The notes under the pieces: generated by a model
Told to the model about the DNA's origin: nothing
Database searches by the model: none
The model's input: only the letters and a program-made list of their open reading frames with translations
Source of the DNA: Streptacidiphilus jeojiense
Lineage (GTDB): Bacteria > Actinomycetota > Actinomycetes > Streptomycetales > Streptomycetaceae
Assembly: GCF_000719095.1 (NCBI RefSeq)
Contig: NZ_JOEH01000037.1
Coordinates: 1 to 64,000, forward strand
Length of the DNA: 64,000 nucleotides
Direction: 5' to 3'
Position numbers and translations under genes: made by a program
Shown: positions 24,394-32,199 of the stretch, in pieces
Numbering within the stretch: position 1 is the stretch's first letter
Layout of the letters: each line of letters starts with the position of its first letter

Positions 24394-25002
24394 CTAGGGC
24401 GTCGGCAGGCCCGCCGCGATCCGGGTGATGGCCTCGGTCAGCAGGCGCTCCACCGGTACCGGCGGGTCGCTGCGCAGGTAGTGCGTCAGGGCGGTGTTGA
24501 CCGCGGCCAGGACCGCGGCCGCGACCAGGTGCGGGTAGAGGTCCTTCGCCGGGTCGGTGCCGGTGCGCTCGGCGACGGCTTCGGCGATGCGGGCCTCGGC
24601 GGCGGACCCGGCCCGCAGCATCTCGCCCTGCAGGGCCGGTTGTTGGGCGATCATCGCGTACACGCCCGCGCGCCACCGGGCCGCGTCGCCGACCGGGTGG
24701 GCGGCGGTCTCGGCGTCCGGTCCGAACTGCGGCAGCACCGCGTGGGTGATCGCGTCCCAGAGCGGTTCGGCGGGACGCTCGCTCAGTGCCTCGGCGATGC
24801 GCAGGTACCGGTCGAACTGGCGGGCGACGACCGCCTCGGCCTTGCTGGAGAAGTAGTTGTTGAAGGTGCGCGGCGAGACTCCGGCGGCCTCGGCGATGTC
24901 CTCCACCTTGACCTGGTCGAACCCGCGCTCCACGGTCAGCCGGATCGCCGCCCAGCTGAGCGCCGCCCGGGTCTCGGCCTTCTTGCGCTCCCGGAGTCCC
25001 AT
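24394..25002 (-). CDS. TetR-family repressor co-transcribed with the monooxygenase
   Basis: Predicted 202 residues. The HTH (about 8-55) reads KAETRAALSWAAIRLTVERG then IAEAAGVSPRTFNNYFSSKAEAV, the RTFxNYF form seen in many actinobacterial TetR proteins with a MftR-like C terminus. A TAGGCT -10-like box ends 6 nt before the ATG and there is no SD, so it is probably leaderless. A palindromic, AT-richer site lies just upstream. It probably autoregulates the TetR-monooxygenase pair in response to the substrate. Confidence 0.85.
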   Translation of the reverse strand: MGLRERKKAETRAALSWAAIRLTVERGFDQVKVEDIAEAAGVSPRTFNNYFSSKAEAVVARQFDRYLRIAEALSERPAEPLWDAITHAVLPQFGPDAETAAHPVGDAARWRAGVYAMIAQQPALQGEMLRAGSAAEARIAEAVAERTGTDPAKDLYPHLVAAAVLAAVNTALTHYLRSDPPVPVERLLTEAITRIAAGLPTP

Positions 25003-25008
25003 GCAGTG

Positions 25009-25059
25009 AGCCTAGCAAAACATGCGCGGCACGCAAATATGCGCACCCCGCAATATTTG
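25009..25059 (-). promoter_or_regulatory. Promoter and operator of the TetR-monooxygenase operon
   Basis: A -10-like TAGGCT (25009-25014 on the minus strand) is followed 6 nt later by the TetR start codon. Upstream, CAAATATGCG (25034-25043) and CGCAATATTTG (25049-25059) form an inverted repeat with a single-base bulge, in an unusually AT-rich patch. This is the likely binding site of the TetR protein. Confidence 0.5.
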
Positions 25060-25070
25060 GAGCGAGGAGA

Positions 25071-26477
25071 TCAGGGGGTGGCGCTGGTCGAGGGGCTGGG
25101 GGTGGCCTGGGCGGCGCGGGTCAGGGCCTGCTGGTCGGCCAGGGCGATGGCGAGTTCGCCGGCCGCGGTGGGGTGCAGCGGCGCGTTGGCGTCCGGGCCC
25201 TGGACGAAGGACTGGTCGCTGCACAGCTGGTGGCCGTCGAAGTGCTGCGGCACGTCGATGAAGCCGAAGGTGCGCGCCCCCTGGCGGAGCACGGTGTTGA
25301 GGTCGTCCAGCCGGGACTGCAGCACCTTGGCCTTGGCGCTGGTGATGCCCTGGGCGGCGAGGCAGCCGAGGTTCTCGCCGAAGGGGTTGTAGTACTCGTT
25401 GACCAGGACGGTGGGGTGCTGCGGCAGCGCGGCCAGGTCGCCCAGCAGTTCGTAGTAGTCGGCGGTGAACCCGGCGATCTGCTGCTGGAAGTAGGCGGTG
25501 GAGGCCTTGTCGTCGCAGGCGTTCGCGGCCGCGCACAGCTCGGTTATGGCGGACCAGTGGATGTCGTTGGCCCCGATGCTGACGATGAACACCGAGGCCG
25601 GGGCCGCCTGCCGGGCCAGCGAGAACTGCGTGGGCGCCTCGGCGTCGCCCAGCCGCTGCGGGCCCAGCAGGCCGCCGGGGATGGTGGCGCCGCTGCAGGC
25701 CAGATTGAGCACCTTCCAGCCGTTCACCAGGCTCAGGTCGGCCGCGAACGAGTCCCTGCTGCGTCCGCAGGCCCGGTCCAGGGCATCGGGATGGTCCACG
25801 AGCGGGTTGCCGATGGCCGCGGCGGTGGAGTCGCCGAGCACCACGGCCTGGATGCCCTTGATGGCCGGTCCGCTCGGCGGCGGCGGGGCCGTCGGGTCCT
25901 CGCCGACCAGGTCGGCGATGGTGCGGACCTGCCGCAGCACCTTCGGGGTTGAGGAGGCCATCAGGTAGACGCCGACGGCGTTCAGCACGACCACCGCCGC
26001 GACCGAGGCGGCGAGCATCTTCAGCATGGCCGCACGGCTGGAGCGGCGGACCCCGGCGACGGCGACCGCCAGCAGCGCCGCGAAGCCGGCGGCCACCAGG
26101 GTCTCCCACACCAGGTAGCGGGTCCAGCCGGAGGACAGCGCCCGGCTGATGCCGGCCTCGGCCGACTGCTGCTGGTCCGGTTTGGTGATCGAGTTGGCCT
26201 GGGCGTTGAGGTCGATGTGGGTGAGCCGCAGGCGCGGCCGGATCGGCCCGTCGAACTGCGGCCGGGTCGGGATCTCCTCGCCGAAGAGGTCCAGCTCGCC
26301 CGGGCCGGACAGGCTCAGGTCCGGTGAGGCGGCGCCGACCTGGATGCTCTGCCCGACGGCGGTCACCGACTGGAGCGGGGTGACCTGCACGGACAGCCAG
26401 ACGGCCAGTGCTGCGGCGACGAGCACGACGGCACCGGCGCCCAGCGCCGCCAGGATTCGGCGGATCCAGAGGTGCAC
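25071..26477 (-). CDS. Membrane-anchored SGNH/GDSL-family hydrolase
   Basis: Predicted 468 residues. TM segments lie at about 6-30, 121-142 and 152-173. The catalytic domain starts near 205: AVVLGDSTAAAIG (block I, Ser217), LNLACSGATI (block II, Gly), IVSIGANDIHW (block III, Asn) and ANAPLHPTAAGELA (block V, His). The 31-120 segment between TM1 and TM2 is a separate beta-rich domain. The catalytic domain is probably extracytoplasmic, acting as an esterase or acyl-modifying enzyme on envelope or extracellular substrate. It is longer than soluble SGNH enzymes, and the three-helix N-terminal module is unusual. Gap 26478-26565 shows nothing. Confidence 0.8.
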   Translation of the reverse strand: MHLWIRRILAALGAGAVVLVAAALAVWLSVQVTPLQSVTAVGQSIQVGAASPDLSLSGPGELDLFGEEIPTRPQFDGPIRPRLRLTHIDLNAQANSITKPDQQQSAEAGISRALSSGWTRYLVWETLVAAGFAALLAVAVAGVRRSSRAAMLKMLAASVAAVVVLNAVGVYLMASSTPKVLRQVRTIADLVGEDPTAPPPPSGPAIKGIQAVVLGDSTAAAIGNPLVDHPDALDRACGRSRDSFAADLSLVNGWKVLNLACSGATIPGGLLGPQRLGDAEAPTQFSLARQAAPASVFIVSIGANDIHWSAITELCAAANACDDKASTAYFQQQIAGFTADYYELLGDLAALPQHPTVLVNEYYNPFGENLGCLAAQGITSAKAKVLQSRLDDLNTVLRQGARTFGFIDVPQHFDGHQLCSDQSFVQGPDANAPLHPTAAGELAIALADQQALTRAAQATPSPSTSATP

Positions 26478-26565
26478 GAGTTCCCCTCCGAGCGACGACC
26501 GCTACCGCAGTCCCCTAGCCGTTGCCGGCCGTCCCAAACCCGAAGCGGGCCGACCGGGGGCGGGG

Positions 26566-27033
26566 CTACCGGGGCGGCTGCCAGGGGAAGGGCGCGAGGT
26601 CGGGTTCCACCCAGCCGGTTCGGGCCCCCGTCCCGGCCAGCGTCGCGGGCCGGTAGAAGCGGGTGAGCAGCCGCTTGTCGAGGAGCGCCGTGTGGTGCTC
26701 GGCGAAGGCGTCGAATGCGTCGAAGGTGTCCGGGGCGCCGGAAGTCCCGGAACTTGTCCTCGTTTCGAGGACATGATGGGCCACCAGCTCGACCCAGGCC
26801 CGGCTGACCGTGGCGTTGTACTTCTGCGGTGCGCCGGCGTAGCGCGCGGTGCTCCGGATGCCCTCGCTCACCAGCTCCACTGCCGCGGAGGTGCCGAACC
26901 TCCGGACGGCCAGCCAGGTCAGCCGGATGTGCTGGCGGTGGCCGAAGCGGTCGGCGTCCGCCATCACCTCCCGCATCAGGGTCTGGAAGTCGGGTGTGTC
27001 GACAGACTCGGGGCCGACTGGATGGTCGCTCAT
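26566..27033 (-). CDS. Unknown helical protein coupled to MarR
   Basis: Predicted 155 residues. The ATG overlaps the MarR stop (ATGA), so it is translated with the regulator. Motifs include FGHRQHIRLTWLAVRRFGT and a helical YNATVSRAWVELVAHHVLE, with conserved-looking His and Arg. It has no TM or signal sequence. I have seen similar small actinobacterial proteins with an RFGHRxHIRLxW signature but know no function. Strict coupling to a MarR gene suggests it is either the target or a cofactor of the regulator. Confidence 0.65.
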   Translation of the reverse strand: MSDHPVGPESVDTPDFQTLMREVMADADRFGHRQHIRLTWLAVRRFGTSAAVELVSEGIRSTARYAGAPQKYNATVSRAWVELVAHHVLETRTSSGTSGAPDTFDAFDAFAEHHTALLDKRLLTRFYRPATLAGTGARTGWVEPDLAPFPWQPPR

Positions 27034-27464
27034 CGTTCCCCCTCGGTCAGGGAGTCCAGGACGGTGTGGAACCCGGAGACCGCCTCGGGGGGCAGGTCGC
27101 TCAGTGCTCGCTGCTCCAGATCGGCCAGGGTCCGCCGGATCACGGCGGCCGCGGCACGGCCGGACGGCGTCAGCCCGACGAGCACGGCGCGGCGGTCGCC
27201 GGGCACGGCGCCCCGGGTGATGTGGCCGCGCCGCTCCAGCCGGTCCAGCACGCTGGTCAGCGTCGTCGGCCGGGTGCCGATGGCGGCGCCCAGCTCGGAG
27301 ACGGTACGGCCGCGGTCGTCGGCCAGGTTGGCCAGTGCGTTGATCTCCGATGCGGTCAGTTCGAGTTCGGCGAGTTCGGCGGCGAGCAGCTGCAGCGTGA
27401 TGTGCGTCGCGCGCTGCAGTGCGAGCAGCACCGAGGGTCCTGGAGGGACGGATTCGGACTTCAC
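27030..27464 (-). CDS. MarR-family transcriptional regulator
   Basis: Predicted 144 residues from GTG 27464, chosen because the promoter-like TATTAT lies just upstream. A longer open frame exists, but through promoter sequence. The winged helix runs about 35-100: LTASEINALANLADDRGRTV, GTRPTTLTSVLDRLERRGHI, then a wing PGDRRAVLVGLTPSG with the Asp-Arg-Arg typical of MarR proteins. It is translationally coupled to the unknown 155-residue protein. Confidence 0.85.
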   Translation of the reverse strand: MKSESVPPGPSVLLALQRATHITLQLLAAELAELELTASEINALANLADDRGRTVSELGAAIGTRPTTLTSVLDRLERRGHITRGAVPGDRRAVLVGLTPSGRAAAAVIRRTLADLEQRALSDLPPEAVSGFHTVLDSLTEGER

Positions 27465-27486
27465 GCTTTCGGATAATACGCTTTCG
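27463..27486 (-). promoter_or_regulatory. MarR promoter with direct repeats over the -10 box
   Basis: On the minus strand CGAAAGCGT occurs twice (27478-27486 and 27463-27471), flanking TATTAT (27473-27478), a near-consensus -10. The second repeat overlaps the GTG start. This is a candidate autoregulatory site with a leaderless or near-leaderless transcript. Confidence 0.45.
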
Positions 27487-27514
27487 TAGCTAGTTGGTCC
27501 ATGCGACAGCCGGG

Positions 27515-28711
27515 CTACTTGGGCGGGGCGAAAAGGTGCTGAGCCGCGACGGCGGCGCCACCGCGGGCCCACTCCTCGAACGGCAGCGGCCGCAGCAGCA
27601 GGTCGCACTCGGCGGCGGCGCCGAAGGCCCGGGCGGCGAAGGTCTCGCGGACCTGGTCGGCGAAGAGGTCGTAGGTCGCCACGCCCTCCCCGGAGATGAT
27701 GATCCGTTCCGGGCCGATCAGATTGGCGACCGAGGCGATGGCCAGTCCCAGTGCGTGTCCGGCCCGGGTGAAGACCGCGCGGACCTCCGGATCCCCGGAG
27801 TGGGCCAGGCGGACCGCCTGGGTCATGGTCAGCCCCGGGTCGCCGGTAGCGGCCCGGGCCTGTTCGGTGATCGCATGGGTGGAGGCGACGGCCTCCACGC
27901 AGCCGGTGTTGCCGCAGGTGCAGGTGCGCTCGGTGCCGCCGACCGGCAGGTGGCCCACCTCGCCCGAGACGCCGTGCGCCCCGGAGACGACGCGGCCGCC
28001 GATGGACAGCCCGCAGCCGATGCCGGCTCCCACGGTGATCAGTGCGAACGAGGAGAGGCCGGCCCCGGCGCCGAACCACTGCTCGGTGACGGTCAGCGCG
28101 CGGACGTCGTTCTCGATCACGGTCGGTGTCGAGGTGGCCGTCTCCACCAGTTGGGCCAGGGCCACCCGGTGCCAGTTCAGGAACGGGGAGTACTGCACCA
28201 CGCCGGTCTGCCCGTCCACGTCCCCGGAGATGGTCACCCCGATGCTGTGGATCCCGCCGTCCTGGACGCTGCCGTCCTGCCCGCCGCCCCCGCCGCTGCC
28301 GTCCGGTCCGGTGGGGACTGCGGCGCGCAGTTCCTCGACCAGTCGGGCGATGGCCAGCACGACCGTGCCGACGTCCCTGGAGTCCAGTACGGCGCGGCGG
28401 GTGACCAGTGGACGGGCCGTCAGATCGGCTACCACGCCGATGAGTTCGTCGGCGGTCACCTTGACCCCGATGAAGCGGGCGCGCTCCCCGCGCACCGCGA
28501 TGAGCGTGGCGGGCCGGCCCGTGGCCCGTTTCGGGGCGGGTTCGGCCAGTTCGGCGATCCATCCGTCGGCCAGCAGCGGTGTGGCGACCTTGGTGACGGC
28601 GCCGGGGGAGAGCCCGGTGCGCCTGCCGGTCTCGGCCCGGGTGAGCGGTCCGTGGGCGAGCAGGGTCTGGAACACCAGCGCTGCGGCGGGTGGCTGGTCG
28701 GAGAGTGTCAC
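27515..28711 (-). CDS. ROK-family transcriptional repressor of the glycoside locus
   Basis: Predicted 398 residues, GTG start at 28711. N-terminal winged HTH (about 8-70): LLAHGPLTRAETGRRTGLSP then GAVTKVATPLLADGWI. The ROK sugar-binding domain follows: VTISGDVDGQTG, a GAGIGCGLSIGGR segment, SGEVGHLPV and the zinc motif CTCGNTGCVEAVAS. These XylR/NagC-type regulators lose DNA affinity on binding a sugar. It is divergent from the GH27-ABC-GH95 operon, so it is the probable repressor. A -10 TATGGT (28718-28723) ends 6 nt before the GTG, indicating a leaderless transcript. Confidence 0.87.
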   Translation of the reverse strand: MTLSDQPPAAALVFQTLLAHGPLTRAETGRRTGLSPGAVTKVATPLLADGWIAELAEPAPKRATGRPATLIAVRGERARFIGVKVTADELIGVVADLTARPLVTRRAVLDSRDVGTVVLAIARLVEELRAAVPTGPDGSGGGGGQDGSVQDGGIHSIGVTISGDVDGQTGVVQYSPFLNWHRVALAQLVETATSTPTVIENDVRALTVTEQWFGAGAGLSSFALITVGAGIGCGLSIGGRVVSGAHGVSGEVGHLPVGGTERTCTCGNTGCVEAVASTHAITEQARAATGDPGLTMTQAVRLAHSGDPEVRAVFTRAGHALGLAIASVANLIGPERIIISGEGVATYDLFADQVRETFAARAFGAAAECDLLLRPLPFEEWARGGAAVAAQHLFAPPK

Positions 28712-29038
28712 GGGCTGACCATACCTTTCTGCAGGAAAGTAAAGAAGTCCCTGGTTGTCGCCACTCCCTAAGAGTTTCTCTCAGGAATCCGCGAAACGTG
28801 GTGCCGACTATGTTGACGCTGGAAGGAAACCCTGGCTACAGTCGCCGCAATCCACAGCAGAGTGGACCAGGACAGTCCGCTCTGCCTCCGAGTGCGGCCG
28901 GCTCCCACCCCACCCCCACCCCCCGGCCGCGGACGCTTCTGCTCTTCCACCCATTTTCCGGACGGCCGATCGTGCGCGGGCACGATCGGGGCTTTGTCAG
29001 GTCCCGATCAGTAAACAGCGCGCCGAGATGGAGTAGTC
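28712..29038 (+). promoter_or_regulatory. Regulatory region and leader of the glycoside operon
   Basis: In order: a ROK operator-like palindrome TACCTTTCTG-CAGGAAAGTA (28722-28741, 8 of 10 pairs) inside the ROK promoter; a related TTTCT-CTC-AGGAA (28775-28787); -35 TTGACG (28813-28818), an 18-bp spacer and -10 TACAGT (28837-28842) pointing to the GH27 gene. The leader of about 190 nt has hairpin 1 (28857-28867 with 28875-28885, 10 of 11 pairs plus a wobble), a pyrimidine-rich stretch, and hairpin 2, CCGATCGTGC-GCGG-GCACGATCGG (28966-28989), followed by GGGCTTTGT. No gene is seen in this gap. Confidence 0.6.
28966..28989 (+). terminator. Attenuator-like hairpin in the GH27 leader
   Basis: A perfect 10-bp stem with a GCGG tetraloop, followed by a short U-containing run (GGGCTTTGT), sits about 50 nt before the GH27 start and downstream of its promoter. 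Because no gene ends upstream on this strand, it looks like a leader attenuator, not an operon-end terminator. Confidence 0.5.
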
Positions 29039-31174
29039 ATGGCACCTCCTCCAGCAGGACCCGTACGCCTCCGACCCACCCGTACGCCGTTCCGGCGCGG
29101 ACTGCGGAGCACCCTCGCCCCCGCCGTGCTGACGGCGGCCGCGCTGGTGGCCGCCTTCGCGGCGCCGACCACGGCCGTCGCGGCGGCGCCCGCCGCCGCC
29201 AGAACAGCCGCCGCGCCGGCCCCGGCAGCCGCCCCGGCCTCGCATCCGTCCACGGTCCTGGCCCAGAAGCCCTATCTGGGCTGGAGCAGTTGGAGTCTGG
29301 AGTCGACGAACTACCCGGGCGTCAACACGACCGGCTCGGCCAGCTGGCTGACCGAGGCCCACATCCTGCAGCAGACCGACGTGGTGGCCGCCAAGCTCAA
29401 GTCGCACGGCTACCAGTACGTCAACATCGACGCCGGCTGGCAGAACGGCTTCGACGGCTACGGGCGCCCGCTGGCCAACACCACGACCTTCCCCGACGGC
29501 ATCGCCCATGTCGCCGACTACGTCCACGGCAAGGGCCTCAAGCTGGGCATCTACCTGGCGGTCGGGCTGGACCCCAAGGCCTACGGCACCGGGACCACTC
29601 CGATCTACGGCGCGGCCGGCTGCACCACCAAGGACATCGTCTATCCCGACCTGCGCACCACCAACGGCTGGAACAGCGCCTACAAGATCGACTTCTCCAG
29701 CTCCTGCGCCCAGGCCTACATCGACTCCATCGCGGACGAGTTCGCCGGCTGGGGCGTGGACTTCCTCAAGCTGGACGGGGTGGGCCCCGGTTCCTTCCAG
29801 GGCGGCGCCAACTACGACAACACCGCCGACGTCGAGGCCTGGTCCCAGGCGCTGAAGCAGACCGGCCGTCCGATCCAGTTCACCATCTCCTGGGCGCTCA
29901 GCCACAACCAGGCCGACGTCTGGAAGGCCAACTCCAACGGCTGGCGGATCGACACCGACGTGGAGTGCTACTGCGGCACGTTGGTGACCTGGAACAACTC
30001 GGTCAAGCAGCGCTGGAACGACGTGGTCCAGTGGATCCCCGACGCCGGACCCGGGCACTGGAACAACCTGGACTCGCTCGACGTCGGCAACGGGGCCATG
30101 GACGGTCTCACCGACGCCGAACGGCAGAGCTACGCCACCCTCTGGGCGATCGAGTCGGCACCGCTGTACTCCGGTGACGACCTGACCAAGCTGGACAGCT
30201 ACGGCCTGTCGCTGCTGACCAACGACGAGGTGCTCGCCGTCGACCAGGCCGGCACCCCGGCCACCCCGGTCAGCCAGAGCTCCGACCAGCAGACCTGGTA
30301 CACCCGCAACGCCGACGGCAGCTACACGGTCGCCCTGTTCAACCTCGGCAGCGACCCGGCCACCACCACCGCCAACTGGAGCGACCTGGGGATCAGCGGC
30401 TCGGCCGCGGTCCGCGACCTGTGGAGCCACCAGAACCTCGGCCAGTCCAACGGCAGCTTCAGCGCGGCCCTGCCCGCCCACGGCTCGCGGCTGCTGCGGA
30501 TCACCCCGGCCGGCAGCAACAAGCCCACGATCCCGGCGAACGTGCACGGCACCGCCTCTACGTCGTCCAGCGTCTCGCTGGCCTGGGCCCCCTCGGCGGC
30601 CGGTAGTTCGGCCGTGACCGGCTACGAGGTCTACACCGACGGGAAGAAGTCCGTCTCCGTCAGCGGGACCTCGGCCACCGTCTACGGCCTGGGGTACTCC
30701 AGCACCCACACCTTCACCGTGCTGGCCGTCGACAGGTCCGGGCACCGGTCGGCGGCCGGGACGCCGCTGACGCTCACCACCAAGGGATCCGGCGGCGCGG
30801 TCGGCTACGAGGCGGAGTCCTCCGCCAACACGCTCACCGGCAACGCCTCGATCGCCGACTGCAGCAACTGCTCGGGCGGCAAGAAGGTCGGCAACCTGGG
30901 CGGTACCGGGACGCTGACCTTCCCCGACGTCACCGTGGCGAGCGCCGGCACCTACCTGGTCGACATCGCCTACGTGGACGGCGACTCCAGCCGCACCGTC
31001 GTGGTCACCGTGAACGGGACCTCCTTCAAGCTCCCGCTGTCCGGCACCAACAACAACGACTGGGGCACCCCGCAGACCGTCACCGTCCCGATCCAGCTGA
31101 AGGCCGGTGCCAACAGCATCGAGTTCGGCAACCCGACCGACTACGTGTCGGACATCGACAAGATCACCCTCTAG
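29039..31174 (+). CDS. Secreted GH27 alpha-galactosidase / beta-L-arabinopyranosidase-like enzyme with FnIII and CBM35
   Basis: Predicted 711 residues. Signal peptide 1 to about 49 (Arg-rich start, long hydrophobic core, AVAAAP). The GH27 barrel starts at PYLGWSSWSLES, with YQYVNIDAGWQ, the nucleophile Asp246 in DFLKLDGVG, and the acid/base region RIDTDVECY (Asp305 or 307). Most alpha-galactosidases have KYDNC at the nucleophile, so KLDGVG here hints at a variant specificity such as beta-L-arabinopyranosidase. A fibronectin-III domain (about 503-583) and a CBM35-like domain (about 588-711, YEAESSANTL...DIDKITL) follow. First gene of the locus, exported to debranch plant polysaccharide. Confidence 0.88.
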   Translation: MAPPPAGPVRLRPTRTPFRRGLRSTLAPAVLTAAALVAAFAAPTTAVAAAPAAARTAAAPAPAAAPASHPSTVLAQKPYLGWSSWSLESTNYPGVNTTGSASWLTEAHILQQTDVVAAKLKSHGYQYVNIDAGWQNGFDGYGRPLANTTTFPDGIAHVADYVHGKGLKLGIYLAVGLDPKAYGTGTTPIYGAAGCTTKDIVYPDLRTTNGWNSAYKIDFSSSCAQAYIDSIADEFAGWGVDFLKLDGVGPGSFQGGANYDNTADVEAWSQALKQTGRPIQFTISWALSHNQADVWKANSNGWRIDTDVECYCGTLVTWNNSVKQRWNDVVQWIPDAGPGHWNNLDSLDVGNGAMDGLTDAERQSYATLWAIESAPLYSGDDLTKLDSYGLSLLTNDEVLAVDQAGTPATPVSQSSDQQTWYTRNADGSYTVALFNLGSDPATTTANWSDLGISGSAAVRDLWSHQNLGQSNGSFSAALPAHGSRLLRITPAGSNKPTIPANVHGTASTSSSVSLAWAPSAAGSSAVTGYEVYTDGKKSVSVSGTSATVYGLGYSSTHTFTVLAVDRSGHRSAAGTPLTLTTKGSGGAVGYEAESSANTLTGNASIADCSNCSGGKKVGNLGGTGTLTFPDVTVASAGTYLVDIAYVDGDSSRTVVVTVNGTSFKLPLSGTNNNDWGTPQTVTVPIQLKAGANSIEFGNPTDYVSDIDKITL

Positions 31175-31250
31175 TACCGGCGGTGGCCCGCCCCCATCCG
31201 GCGGGCCGCCGACCGGCCGCACCGCCGCAGCCGTAGCAAAGGAGCACACC

Positions 31251-32186
31251 GTGGCGCAGGTCATCGAGCAGGGACGAGGCAGAGCACGGGGCAGCACGTC
31301 CGGGCGCGCATCCGCGGCGCACCGGCACGACGGCCGGCTCGCCTTGATCCTGATCACCCCGGCCGTGGTCGGATTCCTGGTCTTCTTCGCCTATCCGACG
31401 GTGCGCGGCATCTACCTCAGCTTCACCGACTTCCACGTCCTCACACCGCCGAAGTGGGTGGGCCTGGCCAACTTCCGCGAGCTGGTCGGGGACGACGTCT
31501 TCTGGCACTCGCTGCGGGTCACCCTCTACTTCGTGCTGCTGTCGGTGGTCGTCGGGGTGCTGGTCTCGCTGGTGACCGCGGTGGTCCTGCACCGGCTGAC
31601 CAGGTCGACGGTGATCCGTGCGCTGATCCTGCTGCCGTTCCTGATCTCCGGGGTGGTCGCCGCACTGGTCTGGTCCTGGATGCTCGATCCCCAACTGGGC
31701 ATCGTGAACGTGGTCCTGAACAAGCTCACCGGTCACACCGTGATGTTCTTCGGCACCAGCGCCTGGGCGATCCCCTCGCTCGCCCTGATCAGCGTCTGGA
31801 AGTCGATGGGGTACAACGCGGTCCTGATCTTCGCCGGGCTGCAGACCATCCCGGCCACCGTGTACGAGGCCGGACGGATCGACGGGGCGAGCGAGTTCCA
31901 GATGTTCCGGCGGCTGACCGTGCCGCTGCTGCGGCCGATCCTGGTGATGGTGGTCATCCTCAGCGTGATCAGCTCGTTCCAGGTGTTCGACATCGTGCAG
32001 GTCACCACCAAGGGCGGTCCGGCCGACGCCTCCAACGTGCTGCAGATGTACATCTACGACAAGGCGTTCAGCCAGTTCGACTTCGGCTACGCCGCGACCA
32101 TGTCGCTGGCCCTGTTCGTGATGCTGATCGCGATCACCTTCACCCAGATGCGGCTCGCCCGCGCCAACGAGTCGGACCTGAACTGA
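31251..32186 (+). CDS. ABC sugar importer permease, MalF type
   Basis: Start GTG 31251 with AAAGGAG 7 nt before it; upstream open frame is ignored. Predicted 311 residues with six TM helices. The EAA loop reads EAGRIDGASEFQMFRRLTVPLLRP, the coupling helix that contacts the ATPase. N-terminal RLALILITPAVVGFLVFFAYP is the usual first helix of binding-protein-dependent sugar permeases. Partner of the next gene; the solute-binding lipoprotein lies at 36726. No ATPase gene is nearby, so a shared MsiK-like ATPase is expected. Confidence 0.9.
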   Translation: MAQVIEQGRGRARGSTSGRASAAHRHDGRLALILITPAVVGFLVFFAYPTVRGIYLSFTDFHVLTPPKWVGLANFRELVGDDVFWHSLRVTLYFVLLSVVVGVLVSLVTAVVLHRLTRSTVIRALILLPFLISGVVAALVWSWMLDPQLGIVNVVLNKLTGHTVMFFGTSAWAIPSLALISVWKSMGYNAVLIFAGLQTIPATVYEAGRIDGASEFQMFRRLTVPLLRPILVMVVILSVISSFQVFDIVQVTTKGGPADASNVLQMYIYDKAFSQFDFGYAATMSLALFVMLIAITFTQMRLARANESDLN

Positions 32187-32199
32187 AGGAGGCGTGACC

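Noticed and set aside
28997-31357. Long minus-strand open frame (about 786 codons) opposite the GH27 gene
   Set aside because: Antisense by-product of high GC codon use; its translation is Gly/Val/Asp-rich without motifs, while the + strand has clear GH27, FnIII and CBM35 domains.
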